A stretch of DNA of 64,000 bases from the NCBI GenBank assembly GCA_041694635.1, contig JBDNHI010000012.1:46902-110901 (forward strand), written 5' to 3'. Below are positions 54,676 to 62,807 of the stretch, in pieces; the stretch's first letter is position 1, and each line of letters opens with the position of its first letter. A program made the position numbers and the translations under genes. The notes under the pieces are model-generated. The model saw only the letters and a program-made list of their open reading frames with translations. It had not been told where the DNA came from and searched no databases. Origin of the DNA: UBA969 sp041694635 (GTDB taxonomy: Bacteria > Planctomycetota > Planctomycetia > Gemmatales > Gemmataceae).

Positions 54676-55419
54676 ATGAGAATCCTTTCGCTTTTCGTTG
54701 CTGGTTTTGTTTGTGTTCTTTCCGCTTATTCTGCGGAAGAAGCTGTTTCTATGTTCAATGGCAAAGATCTTACAGGTTGGGAAGGTAATCCTAAATTGTG
54801 GTCGGTTGAAGATGGGACTATTACCGGCAAGACCGGCGATGAACCCCACAACAAACTTAAACACAATACTTTTCTGGTTTGGAAAGGTGGCGATGTTGCT
54901 AACTTCGAATTCAAATGCAAATACAAAATGGTCGGGGGTAACTCTGGCATTCAATACCGGAGTAAGGTAATGGGGCAGGGCGATTTTGGCCCTAGAGTTG
55001 GTGGTTATCAGGGCGACTTCGAAGCTGGCACTACTTATTCAGGGATTCTTTATGACGAAGGTGGCATCGCTGGCGGTAGGGGTGTTATGTGTGGAAGGGG
55101 TGAAAAAGTAAAGTGGAACGCTGATAACAAGAAAGAAGTTGTAGGCAAAACTGAAAAGTCTTCTGCAGAACTTCAAGCCGCAATCAAAAAAGATGATTGG
55201 AATGAATATGTTATCATTGCTAACGGCAACAAACTTGTTCATATGATCAATGGAAATGTTACTGCAGAAATCACCGATGAATCTCCTAAAGCCTTAAAAA
55301 CTGGGGTAATAGCTCTTCAAATTCATGTTGGGCCAGTTATGACGGTTCAGTTCAAAGAACTTACGCTTAAGAAACTGGGTTCAACTCAAGGCGCTGTTAA
55401 CGAAAAAAAAAACAACTAA
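54676..55419 (+). CDS. DUF1080 (3-keto-glycoside hydrolase-type) protein, zero frame of a likely frameshift fusion
   Basis: This 247-residue exported protein has a signal peptide MRILSLFVAGFVCVLSAYSA followed by one DUF1080 domain: MFNGKDLTGWEGNPKLWSVE, YKMVGGNSGIQYRSKV, and GGYQGDFEAG. DUF1080 has the concanavalin-like fold and is described as a 3-keto-disaccharide hydrolase. The ATG at 54676 has CTGGAG upstream; the longer start at 54649 is inside the leader. The gene ends VNEKKNN, with its stop three bases after the run of ten A that includes A AAA AAC. The next reading frame overlaps this point and lacks its own start. Confidence 0.92.
   Translation: MRILSLFVAGFVCVLSAYSAEEAVSMFNGKDLTGWEGNPKLWSVEDGTITGKTGDEPHNKLKHNTFLVWKGGDVANFEFKCKYKMVGGNSGIQYRSKVMGQGDFGPRVGGYQGDFEAGTTYSGILYDEGGIAGGRGVMCGRGEKVKWNADNKKEVVGKTEKSSAELQAAIKKDDWNEYVIIANGNKLVHMINGNVTAEITDESPKALKTGVIALQIHVGPVMTVQFKELTLKKLGSTQGAVNEKKNN
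55403..55413 (+). promoter_or_regulatory. Slippery A10-C run with -1 heptamer A AAA AAC
   Basis: Ten A residues (55403-55412) are followed by C. In the DUF1080 frame the codons are GAA AAA AAA AAC AAC TAA, so the last seven bases (55407-55413) read A AAA AAC in the phase needed for tandem -1 slippage, and the stop is only one codon further on. A run this long also favours RNA polymerase slippage, in which one added A would have the same effect. Either event joins the DUF1080 frame to the following frame. No strong downstream stem-loop is visible. An indel error in the homopolymer is a plain alternative. Confidence 0.7.
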
Positions 55420-57938
55420 ATAAGCAGGCCAAAGGTACAGGTAAGAATAAAGCTACGGATGATCCAAAACTGGCGGGCAAAGAACCGCCAGCCACTTCTC
55501 CTGCAAATATCAAAACCGCTAAAGGTTTTAAAGTCGAGCTACTTCATTCTGTTCCTGCTGCTGCAGAAGGTTCTTGGGTTTGTATGTGTACCGACCCCAA
55601 AGGTCGGTTGATTGTTTCAGATCAAAATGGCGGCCTCTTTCGCGTTACCCCGCCCCCTATCGGTAATACAAATACTCAAGCTAAAGTAGAAAAAATCCCC
55701 GCAGATATCGGTGAAGCTCAAGGCCTTCTCTGGGCCTTTGACAGCCTTTATGTGATGGTTAATAAAACTTCCAAATATGAACATGGTTTGTATAGGGTCC
55801 GGGATACCGATGGCGATGATCAGTTAGACCAAGTTACTTTATTGCAAAAGCTCTCGGGCGGTGGCGAACACGGCCCTCACGCAATTTTACTTGCCCCCGA
55901 TGGCAAGAACCTTGTTGTTGTTATTGGTAATCAAACCAAAATGGTCGAACTTACTTCTACCAAAGTCCCACCACGCTGGGGTGAGGATCATTTGCTGCCC
56001 CGTATGCCTGATGGCCGTGGATTTATGGCGGGTGTGATGGGGCCAGGCGGTACTATTTATAAAGTGGATCCAGAAGGCAAAAAGTGGGAGCTTCTCAGCG
56101 TTGGTTTTCGTAACCAGTATGACGCTGCTTTTAACCGTCAGGGTGAGTTATTCACTTACGATGCAGATATGGAATGGGATTTCAACACGCCTTGGTATCG
56201 CCCAACTCGTGTGCTTCATGTCACCAGTGGTTCAGAGTTTGGCTGGCGTAACGGTGCGGGAAAATGGCCTTCCTACTATGCCGACAGCTTGCCTTCGGTA
56301 GTCGATATTGGCCCTGGTTCCCCCACTGGAGTAACTTTTGGATACGGTGCTAAGTTTCCTGCAAAATATCAGGAAGCACTTTTTATCTGCGATTGGAGCT
56401 ACGGAAAAATGTACGCCGTGCATCTTTCTCCTTCTGGTAGTTCCTATAAATCTGAACTTGAGGAATTTGTTTCTGGTACCCCATTACCTTTGACCGATGT
56501 TCTGATTCATCCAAAAGATGGGGCAATGTATTTTACAATCGGTGGAAGAAAAACAAAGTCAGGCTTGTATCGTGTTACTTATGTTGGAGCTGAATCAACT
56601 GCACTTTCAAAAGTGGATGATAAAGGTTCTGAAGAAAGAGCAATTCGCTTGGGCCTTGAGAAAATGCACGCCCCTAATCACCCCGAGGCGGTTGCTAAAG
56701 CTTGGGATTATCTTGGCCATTCAGATCGTTTCATTCGTTTTGCAGCCCGTGTTGCACTCGAGCATCAGGATGTAAAATTGTGGAAGGAAAAAGCTCTGTA
56801 TGAAAAAGATGCGAATAAAGCAATTCCTGCTTTGCTTGCCTTGGTGCGAAGTACTTCATCTGATCCGCAACATAAAAAGGAAGAGGTAGACCAAAAATTA
56901 AAGTCTCAGATAATCGTATCGTTACAGAAGATCGCATTCGAAAATCTGGATGATACTAGGAAACTAGATTACCTCCGAACTATGGGAGTTTTATTTGTCC
57001 GAATGGGAAATGTTGATGAAACCATTTCCCGCGAACTTATAACCAAGCTTGATCCTCAGCTTCCAAGTAAAAATAAGACGGTGAATTCGGAGCTTTGCCA
57101 GATGCTGGTTTATCTTCAGTCGCCCACGGTTGCAGTTAAAGGAATAAAACTACTTGGCGAAGCTACTACACAAGAAGACCAGATGGAAATCGCCCGAGCT
57201 TTACGAATGCTGAGAACCGGATGGACCCCCGAGCTTAAAAAGGAATATTTCTCGTGGTTTATCAAGGCGGGTGGTTATAAAGGCGGTATGAGTTTCGGAA
57301 ATTTTGTTGAAAATATCAAACGCGATGGCTTGGCTATGCTTTCCGAAAAAGAAAAAGAAGATCTTAAGCCTATTCTTGAAGCAAAGCCCCCTGTAACTGA
57401 TATTGCAGCGGCTGCGGTTAAGCGCAACTTTGTCAAAAAATGGGCTATGTCTGACATTACCGATAAGCTCGAGGCCAACCTTGTTAAGGGAAGAAACTTC
57501 GAAGCAGGTAAAAGGCTGTTTTCTGAAACCCGTTGTATTTCCTGCCACCGTTATGAAAATGAGGGCGGTGGGCAGGGCCCAGATCTTACAACCGCTGCTG
57601 CTCGATTCAGCAAACGCGATCTCCTCGAATCTATCATTGATCCTGATAAGGTCATCAGCGATCAATATGCAGCAGTTATCATCAGCACCGATGATGGAAA
57701 ATTAGTCACTGGTAGAATTATCAACCTTTCAGGAAATAACATTATGGTTAATACCGATATGTTTAATCCTACCGCAATTACTGTTGTTGATCATCGCAAG
57801 GTTGAAACTATTGCAACTTCCAAAGTTTCTATGATGCCTGCTGCACTTATAGACACGATGAAAGAAGATGAAATTTTTGATATGCTGGCATATATTCTTT
57901 CTCGAGGCGATGCTGCAAATCCTATGTTTGCTAAATGA
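55413..57938 (+). CDS. Propeller/HEAT/cytochrome c protein in the -1 frame (likely fused to DUF1080)
   Basis: This frame is open from the A run to 57938. Its first residues, KQLNKQAKGTGKNKATDD and on to KTAKGFKVELLHSVPAAAEG, include the conserved opening of planctomycete haem-binding dehydrogenase-like proteins. The first ATG (55584) falls after that opening, would give no signal peptide, and has no good ribosome-binding site; no ATG, GTG or TTG precedes it in frame. So the intact domain needs a -1 shift from the DUF1080 gene (total about 1087 residues). The propeller runs to about position 56590, HEAT-like helices follow, and the haem motif CISCH lies at about 57534 (CISCHRYENEGGG). It is probably an exported cytochrome-type sugar dehydrogenase. 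Confidence 0.85.
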   Translation, partial: QLNKQAKGTGKNKATDDPKLAGKEPPATSPANIKTAKGFKVELLHSVPAAAEGSWVCMCTDPKGRLIVSDQNGGLFRVTPPPIGNTNTQAKVEKIPADIGEAQGLLWAFDSLYVMVNKTSKYEHGLYRVRDTDGDDQLDQVTLLQKLSGGGEHGPHAILLAPDGKNLVVVIGNQTKMVELTSTKVPPRWGEDHLLPRMPDGRGFMAGVMGPGGTIYKVDPEGKKWELLSVGFRNQYDAAFNRQGELFTYDADMEWDFNTPWYRPTRVLHVTSGSEFGWRNGAGKWPSYYADSLPSVVDIGPGSPTGVTFGYGAKFPAKYQEALFICDWSYGKMYAVHLSPSGSSYKSELEEFVSGTPLPLTDVLIHPKDGAMYFTIGGRKTKSGLYRVTYVGAESTALSKVDDKGSEERAIRLGLEKMHAPNHPEAVAKAWDYLGHSDRFIRFAARVALEHQDVKLWKEKALYEKDANKAIPALLALVRSTSSDPQHKKEEVDQKLKSQIIVSLQKIAFENLDDTRKLDYLRTMGVLFVRMGNVDETISRELITKLDPQLPSKNKTVNSELCQMLVYLQSPTVAVKGIKLLGEATTQEDQMEIARALRMLRTGWTPELKKEYFSWFIKAGGYKGGMSFGNFVENIKRDGLAMLSEKEKEDLKPILEAKPPVTDIAAAAVKRNFVKKWAMSDITDKLEANLVKGRNFEAGKRLFSETRCISCHRYENEGGGQGPDLTTAAARFSKRDLLESIIDPDKVISDQYAAVIISTDDGKLVTGRIINLSGNNIMVNTDMFNPTAITVVDHRKVETIATSKVSMMPAALIDTMKEDEIFDMLAYILSRGDAANPMFAK

Positions 57939-57949
57939 GGTATTGTTTA

Positions 57950-60900
57950 ATGTCACGCTATGCTTTTGTTCTTCTTACCTTAATTGTATTTAGCATAGTA
58001 ATAAGTAAAAGTGCTCAATTACCCGCTGCGGAAGTTGCGCTCGAAAAAGGGTTTACCGAGGTAAGTTTGAATGGTCATAAATTCAAGCTGCCTCTGGGGT
58101 TTGAAATCTCCCTTTGCGTAGCTCCTTCGGTTGTTCCACGGCCTATCACTGCAGCTTTTGATGATCAGGGCCGGCTTTATGTTGCAGATTCTTCTGGATC
58201 AAATGAGAAGTCGACAGTTCAACTTGAGAAAAAACCGCATCGCATTCTGAGGCTCGAAGACAAAGACGGCGATGGTAAGTTTGAACACTCCACGGTGTTT
58301 GCAGATAATATGATGTTGCCTGAAGGCACTATGTGGCTTGATGGTTCTCTTTATGTTGCAGCACCCCCTTCGATTTGGAAGCTGACCGATAAAGATGGCG
58401 ATGGTATTGCAGAAGATCGAGTCGAGTGGTTTCAAGGTAAAACCCTCACCGGGTGTGCTAACGATTTGCACGGCCCTTATGCTGGCCCCGATGGTTTTAT
58501 CTATTGGTGTAAGGGGGCATTCGCAAAACAAGAATACAAGCAATCGGGTTCGTCTCCTTTAAGTACCAAAGCTTCTCATATCTTTCGTTCTAAGCCAGAT
58601 GGCACAGCTTTTGAACATGTGATGACTGGCGGTATGGATAATCCCGTTGATGTTACTTTTACTTCATCGGGCGAAAGGATCTTTACCACCACCTTTTTTC
58701 AGCACCCTGCTAATGGTTTACGCGATGGTCTAATTCATGCTGTTTATGGCGGCATTTATGGCAAGGTTCACGATGTTCTTAACGATCAACCTTGGACTTC
58801 TCCTGAAGTTATGCCTGTGCTTTCTCATCTTGGGGCCGCTGCACCTTCTGGCTTGCACGCCTATGAATCCAACACTTTTGGCAAGGAATATACGGGCAAT
58901 GTTTTTGCTTGTCTTTTCAATATGCACAAAGTTACTAGGCATCAATTGCATTTCCAAGGCGCAGGACTTGCTTCCAATCATTCCGACTTTCTGGTTTCTG
59001 ATCAGATCGATTTTCACCCTACCGATGTCATCGAAGATGCAGATGGTTCACTCATAATAATAGACACAGGCGGTTGGTATAAACTCTGCTGCCCAACTTC
59101 TCAATTGGTGAAGCCCGATATTAACGGAGCTATTTACAGGGTTCGTAAATCTAAAACTGCCATCGTTCCAGATCCATATGGATTGAAAATAAATTGTGAT
59201 AAACTGCAAGATGCCGATTTAGTTATGCTGCTTGCTGATGACCGACCCGTGGTAAGGAAAAAAGCAGGGGATGTACTTTCAAAAAAGGGCGACCTTGCAG
59301 TTACTGAGATTTTAAAAGCCGGTGTTTTATTTAAAGAAACCGTTGCTAAAACAGCTTGCGTTTGGGCACTTTGTAAAATTGGCTCTTCTAATGCGCTTTT
59401 AGCCTTGCAAACTTTTCTCGTAGATCCTTCCCCTGATGTTCGTATTGCTTGTTTAAATGCTCTTTCTCTGCACCGCAGTGTTGAAGCAAATGTCGCTGTT
59501 CGTAAATTGTTAAAGGATGGCAACTTACCAGAGCAGCGACTTTCTGCTGAAATATTAGGCAGAATTAAAGACAAGGAATCTATTCCCTTAATTCTTTCAG
59601 TTGCAGGTAAAACTAACGACCCTATTTTATTGCACTCCCTCACCTATGCTCTTTACGAAATTCATGATTTTGATTTAGTCAGAGCGGGGCTTGAAGATAA
59701 ATCACCTAATGTTAAAAGGGTTGCCCTTCACGCATTGGAATTGATCGAACCTGCAAAAATGAAAGTGGAGTTTGTGCTTCAAGATTTAAATAACGCTAAT
59801 AAATCGCTTCGAGATTCTACATGGTGGATTGTTTCTAGGCATTCGGAATGGGGTAATAGTATCGCACCCTATTTACAATCTGCCCTTGATAAAGGTAACG
59901 ATAATCCTACGGCGAATTCTGATTTATTTAACCGATTGGGGAGTTTACATCAGGCAACTTTAATCTCTGGAATTCTTTCAAATCTGGTTTCCGATGAAAC
60001 TCGAAATGTTGAAATGCGTAAACTTGCACTTCGTACTATGGCCTCTTCAGGCGCTAAGGACCCTTCCGAATCTTGGGTCTTGTCTATCACCAAGGCGATA
60101 AGTTCTAATGATAAATCCCTTGTGATGGAAGCTCTTAAAACATTAAAAGCGTTAAAACTCAGTTCAACAAAGTTGGCTTCTCTGATGGGTGCGGTTCAAA
60201 CGATTGCATTAAATAATAAAAAAGATGCCGACCTTAGATTGCTTGCTTTCTCGATTGTTCCCTCCGGATTCAAAATAGCAGAAGATGATTTTGATTCACT
60301 TTTTCTTAAAGGTTTGGCAACCGATCAGCTTGTATCTAACAGGATTTTCACTGCGGAGGTTTTAAGTAAAAGTAAACTGACTAAAGAGCAGATGATGACT
60401 CTTGCCAATGTTTTTGAAAAAGCAAGCCCTGTTGAAATCGATCGGTTGCTTGATGCTTACGCAGGAATTACAGAGGATATCGTTGGGTTTAAGCTTATTG
60501 CGGCATTAAGAAAATCTCCTTCGAGCGGTTCGGTACGGGTTGAAACGATTAAGGAGAAGTTGAAGAAGCTTGGGCCTGAGGTGCAGAAAGAAGTCGAGAA
60601 GTTGGGATTGGAAATCCGGGTCCAGACCTCGCGACAATATGAAAAGCTGGAGGCTATTCTTCCCATGGTAGCTCAGGGAAATATTCGCAATGGGCAGGCT
60701 GTTTTTCAAAGCGCTAAGGGTGCTTGTATTGTTTGTCACGCAATGGGATATTTGGGAGGAAAGGTGGGACCAGACCTTACTAAGATTGGGCAGATTCGGA
60801 GTGAACGCGATTTATTAGAGGCGATACTTTTTCCTAGTGCAAGTTTTGTTCGAAGTTATGAACCGTTGAAAATTGCTACTTCTTCGGGCAAGATTTTTCA

Positions 60901-61093
60901 AGGTCTTATTAAATCAGAGTCGCCTGAAGATATTGTTTTAATTACCGGACCTGATCAACAGACTCGCATTCTGCGTGCCGATATCGAAGTAATGGAACCA
61001 GGGCTTGTTTCGGTAATGCCCGCTGGACTCGAACAACAATTTAGTGCTCAAGAGTTAGCAGACCTCGTTGCTTTTCTTAAAGCTTCTAAGTAA
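57950..61093 (+). CDS. Secreted propeller/HEAT/cytochrome c dehydrogenase-like protein
   Basis: This 1047-residue exported protein begins with a signal peptide (MSRYAFVLLTLIVFSIVISK). The propeller shows LPLGFEISLCVAPSVVPRPI, DKDGDGKFE-type calcium-binding-like loops, NDLHGPYAGPDGFIYWCKGA and HPTDVIEDADGSLIIIDTGG. HEAT-like repeats run from about 415 to 890. The haem site CIVCH is at 926-930. The start at ATG 57950 has GAGG 8 bases upstream; an ATG at 57935 overlaps the previous stop but lacks that site. It is directly downstream of the frameshift-fusion gene and is the third such protein in this block. Confidence 0.9.
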   Translation: MSRYAFVLLTLIVFSIVISKSAQLPAAEVALEKGFTEVSLNGHKFKLPLGFEISLCVAPSVVPRPITAAFDDQGRLYVADSSGSNEKSTVQLEKKPHRILRLEDKDGDGKFEHSTVFADNMMLPEGTMWLDGSLYVAAPPSIWKLTDKDGDGIAEDRVEWFQGKTLTGCANDLHGPYAGPDGFIYWCKGAFAKQEYKQSGSSPLSTKASHIFRSKPDGTAFEHVMTGGMDNPVDVTFTSSGERIFTTTFFQHPANGLRDGLIHAVYGGIYGKVHDVLNDQPWTSPEVMPVLSHLGAAAPSGLHAYESNTFGKEYTGNVFACLFNMHKVTRHQLHFQGAGLASNHSDFLVSDQIDFHPTDVIEDADGSLIIIDTGGWYKLCCPTSQLVKPDINGAIYRVRKSKTAIVPDPYGLKINCDKLQDADLVMLLADDRPVVRKKAGDVLSKKGDLAVTEILKAGVLFKETVAKTACVWALCKIGSSNALLALQTFLVDPSPDVRIACLNALSLHRSVEANVAVRKLLKDGNLPEQRLSAEILGRIKDKESIPLILSVAGKTNDPILLHSLTYALYEIHDFDLVRAGLEDKSPNVKRVALHALELIEPAKMKVEFVLQDLNNANKSLRDSTWWIVSRHSEWGNSIAPYLQSALDKGNDNPTANSDLFNRLGSLHQATLISGILSNLVSDETRNVEMRKLALRTMASSGAKDPSESWVLSITKAISSNDKSLVMEALKTLKALKLSSTKLASLMGAVQTIALNNKKDADLRLLAFSIVPSGFKIAEDDFDSLFLKGLATDQLVSNRIFTAEVLSKSKLTKEQMMTLANVFEKASPVEIDRLLDAYAGITEDIVGFKLIAALRKSPSSGSVRVETIKEKLKKLGPEVQKEVEKLGLEIRVQTSRQYEKLEAILPMVAQGNIRNGQAVFQSAKGACIVCHAMGYLGGKVGPDLTKIGQIRSERDLLEAILFPSASFVRSYEPLKIATSSGKIFQGLIKSESPEDIVLITGPDQQTRILRADIEVMEPGLVSVMPAGLEQQFSAQELADLVAFLKASK

Positions 61094-61484
61094 ATAACTG
61101 GACTTTTGCAAACTTGAGTTTGCCCTTGGAAAAATAGGGCAATTGGGTTCAAATCAGATGGCAGAATGCCGTTTGAAGGTGGACTACGGCGGGTCAACCC
61201 ATGCCAGGAATCGTGGATTTTCCGCAGGTGGTGCAGGCAGCTCTTCGTGAGTTTGGCGACTTATTTTCCTGTGAGTCCGCAACGACAGCATTTGGGTGAA
61301 TACCTGACTGGGCGGATGATAGCAGGGCGTAAAAGCGTGTCGAGGATTAACCGGGAATTTGCCAAGCCTCGCCCTTCACCGGTTTCAGGGCGCCGAAAAT
61401 ATTTCGAGAATTCTTGTTGCCGATCTATCTATGGTTTGGTAATTTCGCTTTTACCACTTTGTTTCCACAACAGGATGCTCCCCC
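61094..61484. other. 391-base gap holding a transposase remnant
   Basis: Apart from the broken transposase piece at 61201-61365 I see no intact gene here. The stretch marks the change from the A+T-richer backbone to the G+C-richer end of the window. A 127-codon frame at 61166-61549 runs across the remnant and is not convincing as a gene. Confidence 0.6.
61201..61365 (+). pseudogene. Frameshifted N-terminal fragment of an IS701/IS4-type transposase
   Basis: From ATG 61201 the sequence reads MPGIVDFPQVVQAALREFGD then LFSCES, and then a stop. Shifting to the next frame near 61272 continues with PQRQHLGEYLTGRMIAGRKS and VSRINREFA. Joined, this resembles the N terminus of planctomycete IS701-type transposases (pattern FGDLF, EPQRRHFAEYLTGL, KTVSGINREFA, recalled by eye). 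Homology ends at about 61365, so only about 55 residues survive, with one frameshift. It is a dead remnant, not a functional gene. Confidence 0.68.
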
Positions 61485-62732
61485 ATGACTCTGCTCCGCA
61501 CATTCGCCGCATTCATTCGTCTCTGGTCATCACAATCAATCAATCGTAAGAAGCGCCCTTCAACTTTGTGTCGGCCTAGGGTCGAACAACTCGAGACTCG
61601 CAATCTGCTGTCTGCATCCACTTTTATAGCGGTCGCTGACGGCCCGTTCACGACCTACAACAACACACCGATCACCATCCCAGTCTTGGCCAACGACACA
61701 ATCTCTGGTCCCATCAGCATCATCATCCTGCCGAACCCCTTGTACGGCAACGCGGTGGTGAATCCCGACAACACGGTGACATATACGCCGTTCGTCAATG
61801 CGGTCGGCGCCAAGCTTTTCCAATACGAGATTACCGACGGGGTGTATACCTCGATCGCATCGGTTCACCTCAACATCGGGGTCGATCCGTATGTGATCTA
61901 TCAGGCCGATGTTTCGCTGGCGAATCAGCTTTATCGCGATAATGTTTTCAGAGCAGCAGCAAAGTACCAGATGGGCATTGACGATGCGACGGCAGACGCC
62001 ATGCTCATCGCCACCCTGAACGGTGCGCTGGCAAACGCAACTACGGATGCGGCCGCGCTCCAAGCGAGGGCCAATGCCGCTACGAGCCTGGCGGTGGCAG
62101 CGTTCGGGGCCTCCCTCGACAGCGATTACGACATCTTCAGTGCCGCCTGGGATGCCGCTGACAATAACCAAATGGCTCAGCAGCAAGCGGTGGCAAACTT
62201 CAACGCCGCCGTCGGAATTGCCTACGACCAGTATCAGGCTGTCCTGGACGCAACTCTCGTGGTGGTTCAGTCCGGCGTAACCGCCATCCAAGCGCAACTC
62301 GATACATCTGTGTCCGCGGCCGACCAAGCCTGGCATTCCGCGACCTTCGCCGCCCTAATCACCTACAACAGCGCCGTGCAAGCCCCCCTGGCGACTTTTG
62401 TCGCCGCAGAGCAAGCGGCGTGGGATGCGTTACTAGCAACAACTTCCGGCACATTGCTGGTTTCTCAACTGCGTCAACAGACTCCGCCCGTGGAACCCGA
62501 GCGGGTGAAGCACCTAACGGGGGTCCCCCTGCCGCCCCCGCTCAAGGTCGAACCCAATCCGGACGGAACGGGCGGCAAGATCAAAATTCCGATATTAAAA
62601 ATCAACTTCGAGGGCCTGCCCGGGAAGCCGGAGTTCTTATTCACGCCCTTAGGCGATTTTAACTTTTACCCTAAACCCGGGAAGCCATATTTCGATTACG
62701 GCATCCTGTTCGGCTTGAAGTTTAATTTCTGA
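61485..62732 (+). CDS. Surface protein with planctomycete N-terminal motif, Ig/cadherin-like domain and Ala-rich helices
   Basis: This 415-residue protein begins with a basic region and RVEQLETRNLLSA, a motif placed near the N terminus of many large exported planctomycete proteins. A cadherin/Ig-like domain of the VANDT...GNAVVNPDNTVTYTP...YEITDG type follows (about 50-130; here VLANDTISGPISI). From about 150 to 320 the sequence is alanine-rich and helical with few charges (ANAATSLAVAAFGASL, TFVAAEQAAWDALLA). The end is a proline- and glycine-rich tail. Base composition is clearly richer in G+C than the genes before it, so acquisition by transfer is likely. Function unknown. Confidence 0.78.
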   Translation: MTLLRTFAAFIRLWSSQSINRKKRPSTLCRPRVEQLETRNLLSASTFIAVADGPFTTYNNTPITIPVLANDTISGPISIIILPNPLYGNAVVNPDNTVTYTPFVNAVGAKLFQYEITDGVYTSIASVHLNIGVDPYVIYQADVSLANQLYRDNVFRAAAKYQMGIDDATADAMLIATLNGALANATTDAAALQARANAATSLAVAAFGASLDSDYDIFSAAWDAADNNQMAQQQAVANFNAAVGIAYDQYQAVLDATLVVVQSGVTAIQAQLDTSVSAADQAWHSATFAALITYNSAVQAPLATFVAAEQAAWDALLATTSGTLLVSQLRQQTPPVEPERVKHLTGVPLPPPLKVEPNPDGTGGKIKIPILKINFEGLPGKPEFLFTPLGDFNFYPKPGKPYFDYGILFGLKFNF

Positions 62733-62753
62733 TCGAGTTGCTGTCACTCTTAC

Positions 62754-62784
62754 CGCCCGGGGTCGGAAGGGCTGACCCCGGGCG
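62754..62784 (+). terminator. G+C-rich hairpin between the two island genes
   Basis: CGCCCGGGGTC (62754-62764) is perfectly complementary to GACCCCGGGCG (62774-62784), with a nine-base loop. No U tract follows. It could terminate or attenuate transcription after the surface-protein gene. Confidence 0.55.
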
Positions 62785-62807
62785 TTCACTGAAAGGATGT
62801 ACGCCTT

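Noticed and set aside
57201..57665. 154-codon minus-strand frame
   Set aside because: Antisense to the haem domain of the frameshift-fusion gene, with no domain or start signal.
55584..57938. ATG at 55584 as the true start of the haem protein
   Set aside because: It lies inside the conserved domain, lacks a signal peptide and a close ribosome-binding site, and the frame is open back to the slippery A run.
59134..59643. 169-codon minus-strand frame
   Set aside because: Antisense to HEAT-like repeats of the 1047-residue protein and explained by its Leu/Ala/Lys-rich codons.
61166..61549. 127-codon plus-strand reading frame before the surface-protein gene
   Set aside because: Its middle is the second frame of a broken transposase; both ends are unrelated sequence, so it is not a gene.
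61560..62336. 258-codon minus-strand reading frame
   Set aside because: It is antisense to the surface-protein gene in G+C-rich DNA, where long open shadows are expected; its sequence is rich in H, R, C and G without any domain.
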